A DNA stretch of 8,522 bases, from assembly GCA_007117785.1 (NCBI GenBank), contig SKFV01000233.1, positions 1 to 8,522 on the forward strand. The letters run 5' to 3'. Each line of letters begins with the position of its first letter. Position 1 is the first letter of the stretch. Below, piece after piece: positions 1 to 6,394 of the stretch. The position numbers and the translations under genes were made by a program. The notes beneath the pieces are model-generated. The model saw nothing but the letters and a program-made list of their open reading frames with translations. It did not search any database and was not told the origin of the DNA. The DNA comes from Pseudomonas sp. (GTDB lineage: Bacteria > Pseudomonadota > Gammaproteobacteria > Pseudomonadales > Pseudomonadaceae).

Positions 1-800
1 CGGTAGTGCGGCCAGAGTGCCAGCGCTGCTTCCGGGGCTTCGTTGCCCATGCGGCGCAGGGCGACGGTGACGATGTCCACCAGAGCGGCTTCCGGGCGTT
101 CGCTACTGGGCCGGTAAATGCTGACGGTTTCCAGCCGGCTCGGCTGGGTAGCGGTGGCAACAAAGAGTTCAGCCAACGCCTTGCGCTCTGGCTGATAGCG
201 AATCAGATAGCGGGCGAGAGCATCCTGCCGGTGCAGTAGTGCCAGGCGCATGCGCGCCCAGGCAATGTCTTCGGTCAGTCCACCGGCATCGCGCCAGCGC
301 TGGAATAGTGGGTTGCAGTCATTGGGTTGCGAGCGACCCACCGTCCATAGAGCTTCGGCCTGTTGCATAGCCTTGCTGCGATCACTGGACCACAGGTCGA
401 GCGCCAGTTTGCAGTCTAGCTCGATGTTCTGGCTGGCACTGTCGTAGTGGGCACGCAGACGGGCAAAGTCGCCGCGTGAAGCCAACTGGTTGAGCCAACG
501 GTTTTTCAGTCTCTGGGCCTGTGGCAAGTCGCCATGGCTGACCAGAAAGGCTTCCACTTCCTGGGTGCTGGCGCGGCTGAGACGGTTTTCCAGGTCCTTC
601 ATCACCAGATAGGGCGTCAGCGGGTAATTCTGCAATAGCGATGAGCTGACGACCGCTTGATCCAGTGCCTGGCCATTGTTCAGCCGGCTCATGGTCTGAT
701 CATACAGGGTCCGTTGCTGTTGCAGGCGATCAGCCTGAGCAGGTAACGCAATAAAGAGTGCCAGAGCGGCAGTGGTGCACAGAGACAATAGACGCGACAT
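1..800 (-). CDS. slt: Soluble lytic murein transglycosylase, N-terminal part (cut by window edge)
   Basis: Partial gene: it starts at ATG 800-798 and runs off the left edge after 266 codons. Slt enzymes act in the periplasm and cleave the MurNAc-GlcNAc bond of peptidoglycan, leaving 1,6-anhydro-muramic acid ends. The product begins with a signal peptide: residues 1-4 MSRL, a hydrophobic stretch to about residue 20, and an A-Q-A cleavage site at 21-23 before Asp24. The rest is helical repeat sequence typical of the Slt70 U-shaped superhelix, for example LQNYPLTPYLVMKDLENRLS near the start and a conserved-looking IAWARMRLALLHRQD. The catalytic SLT domain would lie beyond the window, so the active-site Glu cannot be checked. 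A Shine-Dalgarno AAGGAAA (810-804) sits 3 bases before the ATG and supports this start. The gene diverges from uup; I recall the same pair (PA3020/PA3019) in P. aeruginosa. Confidence 0.9.
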   Translation of the reverse strand, partial: MSRLLSLCTTAALALFIALPAQADRLQQQRTLYDQTMSRLNNGQALDQAVVSSSLLQNYPLTPYLVMKDLENRLSRASTQEVEAFLVSHGDLPQAQRLKNRWLNQLASRGDFARLRAHYDSASQNIELDCKLALDLWSSDRSKAMQQAEALWTVGRSQPNDCNPLFQRWRDAGGLTEDIAWARMRLALLHRQDALARYLIRYQPERKALAELFVATATQPSRLETVSIYRPSSERPEAALVDIVTVALRRMGNEAPEAALALWPHY

Positions 801-956
801 GACTTTCCTTGCCGGTAGGGCGTGGCGTTGAAACGAACAGCTGATGATGTGTCTTAGCGACTTCTATTGCAGTCGTTAAACACAGAAATCATCCATGATT
901 TTGGTTGCAGAGTAGCGACTTTGTTCCCCGCCCGCCAAGGAGTTTTTTCCAGCGTC

Positions 957-985
957 GGTACAGCAGCCGGGATAACGGGTAGAAT
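957..985 (+). promoter_or_regulatory. Candidate sigma70 promoter of uup
   Basis: A TAGAAT hexamer at 980-985 matches the -10 consensus at 5 of 6 bases. GGTACA at 957-962, a poor -35 with only ACA matching, lies 17 bp upstream. Transcription would start near 991-992, giving a leader of about 21 nt that contains the ribosome site AGGTGAT (1004-1010). The remainder of the divergent region 801-956 carries the slt ribosome site and a duplicated 9-mer; no convincing minus-strand promoter for slt could be picked by eye. Confidence 0.45.
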
Positions 986-1012
986 GCCGGCAATTCGATA
1001 CAAAGGTGATTT

Positions 1013-2932
1013 ATGGCACTGCTTTCCCTGACCGATATTTCTCTGGCCTACGGCCTCAATCCGCTGCTCAAGAGCGTCAGCTTCAAGCTGGAGCGCGGTG
1101 AGCGGGTCTGCCTGATCGGTCGCAATGGCGCTGGCAAGTCGAGCCTGTTTCGACTGCTTGATGGTGATCAGACCGCGGACGAGGGCGAGATCTTTCGTGC
1201 ACCGGGTCTGAAAGTCGGTCAACTGCCACAGGAATTGCCGGATGCCGATGATTCCCTGGTCTATGACGTGGTTGCCGCCGGACTGGCCGGGGTCGGTGAT
1301 TTGCTCGCCGAGTATCACCACCTGGTGCATGGCCCCATGGGCGAGGCCGAGCTGGAAAAGCTGGAGAAGGTTCAGGCGCGGCTGGAGGCTCAGGATGGCT
1401 GGCGATTGAACCAGTTGGTGGAAACCACCCTGACGCGCCTTGGCCTGCCGGCTGAAAAGCGTATGGCGGATCTGTCCGGCGGCTGGCGTCGACGGGTGTT
1501 GCTGGCACAGGCGCTGGTAGCCGAGCCTGATGTGCTTCTGCTTGACGAGCCGACCAACCATCTGGATATCCATACCATCGACTGGCTGGAAAAAGTGTTG
1601 CTCGAGTTTCGTGGTGCCGTGCTCTTTATCACCCACGACAGGCAATTTCTGCAGGCACTGGCAACCCGTATTCTGGAGCTGGACCGTGGCAACCTGATTG
1701 ACTGGCAGGGTGACTACCGCAGCTTTCTGGAACACAAGGAGCAGCAGTTGGCCGCAGAAGCCACGGCAAATGCGCTGTTTGACAAGAAGCTGGCGCAGGA
1801 AGAGGTGTGGATTCGTCAGGGCATCAAGGCCCGTCGCACCCGGAACGAAGGCCGCGTGCGTGACCTCAAGGCGATGCGCGATGAACGTGCCCAGCGTATT
1901 GAGCGCCAGGGCAAGGCGAGCTTCCAGATGGAAACGGCCGATGCGTCCGGCAAGCGGGTGATCGAAGTACGCAATCTGGTCTTCGCCTGGCCCGGCCAGC
2001 GTCCGCTGATTGATGGCCTGAACCTGAACATTCTGCGTGGTGACCGCATAGGCCTCATCGGCAATAACGGCAGTGGTAAAAGTACCTTGTTGAAACTGCT
2101 GCTTGGCCGCCTGCAGCCCAGTACCGGTACCGTGCATCACGGCACCAAACTGGAAGTGGCTTATTTTGATCAGTTGCGTGATCAACTGGATATGAACAAG
2201 AGCGTGATCGACAATATTTCCGAAGGGCGTGACTTTATCGAGATCAACGGTCAGCAGCGGCATGTGATCAGTTATCTGGGTGATTTCCTGTTTTCACCCG
2301 AGCGTGCGCGTACGCCGGTCAAGGCGCTCTCTGGTGGCGAGCGGGCACGGCTGATGCTGGCGCGCCTGTTCAGCAAGCCGTCCAACTTGCTGGTGCTGGA
2401 TGAGCCGACCAATGATCTGGATGTGGAAACCCTGGAATTGCTGGAAGAGGTCCTGGCCAGTTTCGACGGGACTGTGTTGCTGGTCAGTCATGACCGGGCC
2501 TTTCTCGATAATGTGGTTACCAGTTCTCTGGTGTTTGAAGCACCCGGTGTGGTGCGTGAGTACATCGGCGGCTTTGCTGACTGGCTGCGCCAGGGTGGCA
2601 AGGTTGAAATGCTGGCGGAGTGGGGCAGCCCTGAACTCACGGCTGCTGATGCGCAGCCCGAGCCTATAGCCCCAGTGGCTGACGTCCCGGCAGCCAAGCC
2701 CAGGGTCAAGCTGAGCTACAAATTGCAGCGTGAGCTGGATGAGCTGCCAGCCAGGCTGGAACAGCTTGAGGCGGCGGTAGCGACCTTGCAGGAGACCATC
2801 AACGATCCTGCGTTCTACAGCCGTCTGCATGAAGAGACTGCCCCGATACTGGAACAGGTCGCCGCTAAACAGGCCGAACTGGATCAGGCCATGGAGCGCT
2901 GGGCCGAGCTGGAAGAGCAGGCGGGCGGTTAA
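1013..2932 (+). CDS. uup: ABC-F family ATPase Uup
   Basis: A 639-residue cytosolic ABC-F protein with two ATPase domains and no membrane segments. ABC-F proteins bind the ribosome rather than transport solutes; Uup is also linked to DNA metabolism, its loss raising precise transposon excision in E. coli. Domain 1: Walker A GRNGAGKS (36-43), signature LSGGW (154-158), Walker B with DEPTNHLD (178-185), switch His208. The interdomain linker (about 240-300) carries the charged WIRQGIKARRTRNEGRV segment, which I recall as nearly identical in E. coli Uup. Domain 2: Walker A GNNGSGKS (350-357), signature LSGGE (439-443), DEPTNDLD (463-470), switch His493. Residues about 565-639, beginning KLSYKLQREL, form the coiled-coil C-terminal domain that separates Uup from shorter ABC-F members. 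Length matches E. coli Uup (635). The start is supported by AGGTGAT at 1004-1010. All catalytic motifs are intact. Confidence 0.95.
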   Translation: MALLSLTDISLAYGLNPLLKSVSFKLERGERVCLIGRNGAGKSSLFRLLDGDQTADEGEIFRAPGLKVGQLPQELPDADDSLVYDVVAAGLAGVGDLLAEYHHLVHGPMGEAELEKLEKVQARLEAQDGWRLNQLVETTLTRLGLPAEKRMADLSGGWRRRVLLAQALVAEPDVLLLDEPTNHLDIHTIDWLEKVLLEFRGAVLFITHDRQFLQALATRILELDRGNLIDWQGDYRSFLEHKEQQLAAEATANALFDKKLAQEEVWIRQGIKARRTRNEGRVRDLKAMRDERAQRIERQGKASFQMETADASGKRVIEVRNLVFAWPGQRPLIDGLNLNILRGDRIGLIGNNGSGKSTLLKLLLGRLQPSTGTVHHGTKLEVAYFDQLRDQLDMNKSVIDNISEGRDFIEINGQQRHVISYLGDFLFSPERARTPVKALSGGERARLMLARLFSKPSNLLVLDEPTNDLDVETLELLEEVLASFDGTVLLVSHDRAFLDNVVTSSLVFEAPGVVREYIGGFADWLRQGGKVEMLAEWGSPELTAADAQPEPIAPVADVPAAKPRVKLSYKLQRELDELPARLEQLEAAVATLQETINDPAFYSRLHEETAPILEQVAAKQAELDQAMERWAELEEQAGG

Positions 2933-2962
2933 ACCGACATCGGCCCCAGGGTCGTTGCTGTT

Positions 2963-3032
2963 GCGGGCACAGCATGCTGTGCCCCTACGCGATGGGCATT
3001 ACCGTGCCTGATGCGATAGTGCGAAACTGACC
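2963..3032. repeat. 70-bp repeat module, copy 1
   Basis: Begins GC plus the perfect palindrome GGGCACAGCATGCTGTGCCC, followed by CTAC and a tail ending in GCGAAACTGACC. The second copy at 3089-3158 differs at five positions (about 93% identity by hand count), and similarity stops abruptly on the left. Read on the minus strand the hairpin is preceded by GTAG, the tetranucleotide that marks REP elements mobilised by RAYT (TnpA-REP) transposases in pseudomonads. No RAYT gene is present in the window. Confidence 0.8.
2965..2984. repeat. REP-like palindrome 1
   Basis: GGGCACAGCATGCTGTGCCC is a perfect 20-bp palindrome. As RNA it would fold with 8-bp arms and a CATG loop. It is the first hairpin after uup and could protect or end that transcript. 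Confidence 0.8.
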
Positions 3033-3045
3033 CATTCTTGTGTAA

Positions 3046-3065
3046 GGACAGGGTATGCCCTGTCC
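3046..3065. repeat. REP-like palindrome 2
   Basis: GGACAGGGTATGCCCTGTCC has 8-bp complementary arms around TATG. It has the same length and N-ATG centre as palindromes 1 and 3 but different arms, and lies between the two 70-bp modules. The CTAC flank is replaced by GTGC. Confidence 0.75.
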
Positions 3066-3088
3066 GTGCGAACCCTTTGAACCTTTCA

Positions 3089-3158
3089 GCGGGCACAGAA
3101 TGCTGTGCCCCTACGCGGTGTGCATTACCGTGCCTGATGCGACAGCGCGAAACTGACC
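3089..3158. repeat. 70-bp repeat module, copy 2
   Basis: Direct repeat of 2963-3032, offset 126 bp. Differences: one C-to-A change in the palindrome centre (CATG becomes AATG) and four substitutions downstream. The CTAC that follows the hairpin (GTAG on the minus strand) is kept at 3111-3114. The 8-bp hairpin arms are unchanged. Confidence 0.8.
3091..3110. repeat. REP-like palindrome 3
   Basis: GGGCACAGAATGCTGTGCCC has 8-bp arms identical to palindrome 1 around an AATG centre, followed by CTAC at 3111-3114. It is the hairpin of module copy 2. Confidence 0.8.
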
Positions 3159-3169
3159 TTGGCGCAGGC

Positions 3170-3185
3170 GCACGACATGTCGTGC
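3170..3185. repeat. REP-like palindrome 4
   Basis: GCACGACATGTCGTGC is a perfect 16-bp palindrome with a CATG centre. It follows module copy 2 by 11 bases, and its arms differ from the other three. Confidence 0.7.
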
Positions 3186-3355
3186 CCGGTCGTCCTTGAC
3201 GGCAGCACATCGCCCTGAAAGTTGAGCAAGGACCAAATCGACCGCCGGTCAGTCGCCATGACGAGAAAAATACCCTGTTCCGGCGCAACGCCACGCCCGG
3301 CAAGGGCTCTTCATTCGTCAACCCTCTGCAAACAAAAAAAGCTTGCGATTGGTTG

Positions 3356-3384
3356 TTGATATTTCCCATATCTAGGTCTAGGAT
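3356..3384 (+). promoter_or_regulatory. Candidate sigma70 promoter of nrdJab
   Basis: TTGATA (3356-3361, 5 of 6 to the -35 consensus) and TAGGAT (3379-3384, 4 of 6 to the -10) are separated by exactly 17 bp. An A-tract (3329-3340) precedes it. Transcription would begin near 3391, giving a leader of about 104 nt before the nrdJa start. Both NrdR-box-like sites overlap this promoter or its start, as expected for a repressor. Confidence 0.55.
3363..3378. promoter_or_regulatory. NrdR box, upstream (weaker) site
   Basis: The core CCATATCTAG (3366-3375) matches 8 of 10 positions of the NrdR core CwAtATaTwG; the outer bases do not match. It fills the spacer between the -35 and -10 hexamers. It begins 32 bp before the second box, about three helical turns, the spacing usual for paired NrdR boxes. 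NrdR is the Zn/ATP-cone repressor of bacterial ribonucleotide reductase genes. Confidence 0.5.
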
Positions 3385-3394
3385 TTGCAAAATC

Positions 3395-3410
3395 ACACAA
3401 CAGCTAGTGT
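3395..3410. promoter_or_regulatory. NrdR box, downstream (stronger) site
   Basis: ACACAACAGCTAGTGT matches the recalled NrdR consensus acaCwAtATaTwGtgt at 13 of 16 positions, including both outer ACAC/GTGT halves. It covers the region just after the predicted transcription start, where bound NrdR would block initiation. Confidence 0.65.
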
Positions 3411-3424
3411 TTTAGTCGGTCGAC

Positions 3425-3469
3425 GCACCACAAGGGATACGCCCTTTCATGGTGCTAGAAAGGCACCAT
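3425..3469 (+). promoter_or_regulatory. nrdJ leader RNA with two mutually exclusive hairpins
   Basis: Hairpin A pairs GCACCA (3425-3430) with TGGTGC (3450-3455) and encloses AAGGG/CCCTT (3432-3436 with 3442-3446) around an ATACG loop. Hairpin B pairs ATGGTGC (3449-3455) with GCACCAT (3463-3469) around TAGAAAG. Both need the TGGTGC segment, so only one can form. The CCCTT freed when A opens could pair with AAGGG (3482-3486) of the nrdJa ribosome site. The layout resembles a translational switch. It does not show the cobalamin-riboswitch B12 box (GCCACTG). I believe an nrdJ-associated RNA motif has been proposed in large comparative screens, but cannot say whether this matches. The hairpins are seen; the switching is inference. 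Confidence 0.4.
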
Positions 3470-3494
3470 AAAAAAGCGAATAAGGGAGAGGACA

Positions 3495-5648
3495 ATGAGT
3501 CAGACAGCCAAGGTGCAGAGCCTGCGCAAAGTGGTCAACAGTATTCCCCTGCAGCCGGCCTCAGAAGATATCTGGGACACCAAATACCGACTCAAGACTA
3601 AGGACGGCACCGCGATCGACAAGAGCGTTGACGAATCCTACCAGCGCGTTGCCCGTGCCCTGGCCGATGTCGAGGCGCCGGATGCCCGCGAGCACTGGTA
3701 CGAACAATTTCTCTGGGCCTTGCGTCATGGCGCCATTCCAGCTGGCCGTATCACCTCGAATGCCGGCGCACTGGAGCACAAACCGGCTACCTCGACCATC
3801 AACTGCACGGTATCTGCAACCGTGGGTGACTCGATGGACGACATCCTGTCCAAGCTGCATGAGGCCGGACTTACGCTCAAGGCCGGTTGTGGTATCGGTT
3901 ATGAGTTCTCCACTCTGCGTCCCAAGGGTGCCTATGTCTCCGGCGCGGGTGCCTATACTTCCGGTCCGCTGTCCTTTATGGATATCTACGACAAGATGTG
4001 CTTCACCGTGTCTTCGGCCGGTGGTCGTCGTGGTGCGCAGATGGCGACCTTTGATGTCGGGCATCCGGACGTTATGGACTTTATCAAGGCCAAGCGTGAA
4101 GACGGTCGCTTGCGGCAGTTCAACCTGTCACTGCTGATCACTCAGGATTTCATGGAAGCGGTGGAAGCGGATGCTGACTGGAAACTGGCCTTCCCACTGA
4201 CGGCTGACGAAGCTGAAGCGGATGGTATCGACCTGAAGGATGACGAGCAGGTCATCTGGCGCGAATGGCCCAACAGCCAGCGCTACCTGACCCGTGAAGA
4301 TGGCCTGGTGGCCTGTCGGGTGTTCCGTACGCTGAAAGCCAAGCGTATCTGGGACATGATCATGACCAGCACCTACGATTTCGCTGAACCGGGCTTTATC
4401 CTGATTGATCGCGTCAACCAGATGAACAACAACTGGTTCTGTGAAGAAATCCGTGCCACCAACCCCTGTGGCGAGCAGCCGCTGCCGCCTTATGGCGCCT
4501 GCCTGCTGGGTTCTATCAACCTGACCCTGTTTGTGCGTGAGCCGTTCACCGACAAGGCCTGGTTCGACTGGGATGAATACCGTCGTGTGGTGGACGTTTT
4601 TACCCGCATGCTGGACAACGTGGTGGAGATCAACGGTCTGCCGCTGGAACAGCAGCGCAACGAGATTTTCCGCAAGCGTCGTCACGGCATGGGCTTCCTC
4701 GGCCTGGGTTCGACCATGACCATGCTGTGCATGAAGTATGGTGACGAGAAGTCACTCGAGTTCACAGAAGAAGTGTCCAAGGAAATGGCTCTGCAGGGCT
4801 GGCGGACCAGCCTGCAACTGGCCGAAGAAAAGGGCGCTGCGCCCATCATGGATGAAGTATTTACCGTCACCGAGGCCATGTTGGCCAAGCGTCCGGATAT
4901 GCGCAAGGATGGCTTCAAGGTGGGTGACGAGGTTGCCGGCAAGGTACTCTGGGCCAAATACAGCCGCTATATGCAGCAAGTAGCCGGTGAAGACCAGGCG
5001 CTGGTGGACGCACTGGCCGAGAAGGGCTCACGCTTTACCCACCACAGCTCGATTGCGCCGACCGGCACCATTTCGCTGTCGCTGGCCAACAATGCCTCCA
5101 ACGGTATCGAGCCGAGCTTTGCCCATCATTACTTCCGCAATGTGATCCGTGCCGGCAAGAAGTCGAAGGAAAAGGTTGATGTGTTCAGCTTCGAGCTGCT
5201 CGCTTACCGCCATTTTGTCAACCCGGAAGCGCTGCCAAGCATGGACGCGGCTACCCGCAACCTGCCGGAGTACTTTATCGCGGCCGACGATGTCAGTCCG
5301 ATCCAGCATGTGGACGTCCAGGCTGCGGCGCAAAAGTGGATCGATTCGTCGATCTCCAAGACCGCCAACGTACCGACTGATTATCCCTATGAAGACTTCA
5401 AGGATATCTACCGTTACGCCTATCGCCAGGGCCTGAAGGGCTGCACCACCTTCCGTTTCAATCCGGAAGCCTTCCAGGGCGTACTGGTCAAGGAAGAGGA
5501 TCTGACCAACACCACCTACCGCTTCAAACTGGAAGACGGTAGCGTGATCGAGGTCAATGGCAACGAAGAGATCGAGTACGATGGCGAGATGCACTCGGCT
5601 GCCAACCTCTATGACGCCTTGAAAGAAGGCTACTACGGTAAATTCTGA
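3495..5648 (+). CDS. nrdJa: Adenosylcobalamin-dependent (class II) ribonucleotide reductase, catalytic subunit NrdJa
   Basis: A 717-residue cytosolic enzyme that, with NrdJb and coenzyme B12, reduces ribonucleotides to deoxyribonucleotides by a thiyl-radical mechanism that neither needs nor is harmed by oxygen. The loop NPCGEQPL (323-330) supplies Asn323, thiyl Cys325 and Glu327. By comparison with the Thermotoga NrdJ pattern, the active-site redox pair is likely Cys104 (TINCTV) and Cys336 (YGACLLGSINL). The phosphate-binding motif APTGTISL lies in the C-terminal third, and GCTTFRFNP (from 649) closes the barrel. No N-terminal ATP-cone (VxKRDG-like) is visible. The protein ends in YYGKF without the TSCPD domain and Cys tail of one-piece NrdJ; these are in the next gene, as in P. 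aeruginosa nrdJa/nrdJb. The ribosome site GGGAG (3484-3488) lies 6 bases before ATG. Likely regulation: NrdR and possibly the leader. Confidence 0.95.
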   Translation: MSQTAKVQSLRKVVNSIPLQPASEDIWDTKYRLKTKDGTAIDKSVDESYQRVARALADVEAPDAREHWYEQFLWALRHGAIPAGRITSNAGALEHKPATSTINCTVSATVGDSMDDILSKLHEAGLTLKAGCGIGYEFSTLRPKGAYVSGAGAYTSGPLSFMDIYDKMCFTVSSAGGRRGAQMATFDVGHPDVMDFIKAKREDGRLRQFNLSLLITQDFMEAVEADADWKLAFPLTADEAEADGIDLKDDEQVIWREWPNSQRYLTREDGLVACRVFRTLKAKRIWDMIMTSTYDFAEPGFILIDRVNQMNNNWFCEEIRATNPCGEQPLPPYGACLLGSINLTLFVREPFTDKAWFDWDEYRRVVDVFTRMLDNVVEINGLPLEQQRNEIFRKRRHGMGFLGLGSTMTMLCMKYGDEKSLEFTEEVSKEMALQGWRTSLQLAEEKGAAPIMDEVFTVTEAMLAKRPDMRKDGFKVGDEVAGKVLWAKYSRYMQQVAGEDQALVDALAEKGSRFTHHSSIAPTGTISLSLANNASNGIEPSFAHHYFRNVIRAGKKSKEKVDVFSFELLAYRHFVNPEALPSMDAATRNLPEYFIAADDVSPIQHVDVQAAAQKWIDSSISKTANVPTDYPYEDFKDIYRYAYRQGLKGCTTFRFNPEAFQGVLVKEEDLTNTTYRFKLEDGSVIEVNGNEEIEYDGEMHSAANLYDALKEGYYGKF

Positions 5649-5662
5649 ACCCTGATCAGCAA

Positions 5663-5680
5663 GCCCTGCCATGGCAGGGC
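5663..5680. repeat. Perfect palindrome between nrdJa and nrdJb
   Basis: GCCCTGCCATGGCAGGGC is fully self-complementary, giving a 7-bp stem with a CATG loop. It fills much of the 44-base gap and abuts the nrdJb ribosome site GAGGA (5681-5685). No T-run follows, so it is not a terminator. It could stabilise the upstream message or tune nrdJb translation. Its CATG centre resembles the REP-like palindromes after uup. Confidence 0.75.
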
Positions 5681-5692
5681 GAGGACACCAAG

Positions 5693-6394
5693 ATGGCACT
5701 GAAAATCAACAGCAAGATTGTCGACTACGCCGTAGTCAAGGCTGACGCTGAGGCCAAAAAACTGGCCGCTGCGGCTGAGCTTCCCGATATCGAGGAAATG
5801 CACGAAAAGCTCAAGCGTCCGCAATATCTGGAAGGCAGCACCTACAAGATCAAGACGCCGGTCTCCGAGCACGCACTCTACGTCACCATCAATGATGTGG
5901 TGCTCAACCACGGCAGTGACCACGAAAGCCGTCGCCCCTTCGAGATCTTCATCAACTCGAAGAACATGGAGCACTACCAGTGGATTTCGGCTCTGACGCT
6001 GATTATCTCCGCTGTGTTCCGTAAAGGCGGTGACTGCACCTTCCTGGTGGAAGAGCTGCGCAGTGTATTCGATCCCAAGGGCGGCTACATGAAGCGAGGT
6101 GGGCGCTGGATGCCGTCACTGGTTGCTGAAATCGGGGATGTGATTGATCAGCATCTGAAAAAGATCGGCATGATCGCCGATGAGATGGATGAGCATCAGG
6201 CCGCCTATCTGGAACAGAAGCGAGCCGAGTTCATGAGCCTGAAACCTCAGGCCCAGACCGACGCCAGTTGTGACGATGCGACCGAAAGCTACCCGCCGGG
6301 TGCGCAAATGTGTGGCAAGTGTCACACTCAGGCGGTGGTGCAGATGGATGGCTGCATGACCTGTCTCAACTGCGGTGAAAGCAAGTGCGGCTAG
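5693..6394 (+). CDS. nrdJb: Class II ribonucleotide reductase small polypeptide NrdJb (TSCPD domain and redox tail)
   Basis: A 233-residue partner of NrdJa, corresponding to the C-terminal end of one-piece NrdJ enzymes; the two add up to 950 residues, the usual full length. Residues about 50-150 form the TSCPD domain (KIKTPVSEHALYVTIND, then RPFEIFINSKNMEHYQWISA). The tail has six cysteines: Cys207/Cys210 and Cys221/Cys224 form CxxC pairs likely to hold a metal, and Cys227 with Cys232 (CGESKCG at the end) are spaced five apart like the C-terminal shuttle pair (731/736) of the Lactobacillus enzyme, which passes electrons from thioredoxin to the active site. The start has its own ribosome site GAGGA at 5681-5685, 7 bases before ATG. 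It lies 44 bases after nrdJa, surely one operon. The stop TAG coincides with the tip of an inverted-repeat element. Confidence 0.93.
   Translation: MALKINSKIVDYAVVKADAEAKKLAAAAELPDIEEMHEKLKRPQYLEGSTYKIKTPVSEHALYVTINDVVLNHGSDHESRRPFEIFINSKNMEHYQWISALTLIISAVFRKGGDCTFLVEELRSVFDPKGGYMKRGGRWMPSLVAEIGDVIDQHLKKIGMIADEMDEHQAAYLEQKRAEFMSLKPQAQTDASCDDATESYPPGAQMCGKCHTQAVVQMDGCMTCLNCGESKCG

Larger units (their letters stand above)
2933..3355. other. Gene-free interval with REP-like repeats between uup and the nrdJ promoter
   Basis: No credible gene is seen on either strand. The interval holds two copies of a 70-bp module, four hairpin palindromes (listed separately), and from 3186 to about 3328 plain sequence with nothing recognised. 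An A-rich stretch (3329-3340) lies just upstream of the nrdJ -35 and could act as an UP-like element. There is no classical GC-hairpin plus T-run terminator after uup; the first palindrome, 32 bases past the uup stop, may serve as its 3' end. Confidence 0.7.

Noticed and set aside
777..800. Lipoprotein signal in Slt (LSLC near residue 8).
   Set aside because: The position before Cys is Leu, not Gly/Ala/Ser, and the hydrophobic stretch with an A-Q-A site comes after it, typical of signal peptidase I.
854..2263. A 469-codon open frame on the minus strand opposite uup.
   Set aside because: Its codons align exactly with uup codons, so its stops need sense TTA, CTA or TCA, which are rare at this GC content. 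The product has no recognisable domain, and uup is certain.
3356..3360. TTGAT as an Anr/FNR site at nrdJ.
   Set aside because: Only one half-site is present; no ATCAA follows at the required 4-base spacing.
2929..3396. A 155-codon minus-strand frame with an internally repeated peptide (GNAHRVGAQH).
   Set aside because: The peptide repeat is only the translation of the two 70-bp REP modules, and the frame also runs over the nrdJ promoter.
3449..3475. Hairpin B followed by AAAAAA as an intrinsic terminator.
   Set aside because: The run is A on the plus strand; on the minus strand the T-run comes before the hairpin. Neither orientation gives a terminator.
3186..3494. Cobalamin riboswitch upstream of the B12-dependent enzyme.
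   Set aside because: No GCCACTG-type B12 box or typical core is visible, and the predicted leader of about 104 nt is short for the classical class.
5646..5692. nrdJa/nrdJb split as a sequencing frameshift.
   Set aside because: Each gene has its own ribosome site and start, a palindrome lies between them, and the same split is known in P. aeruginosa.
5028..5699. A 223-codon minus-strand frame across nrdJa and the junction.
   Set aside because: Codon-aligned shadow of nrdJa with no recognisable domain.
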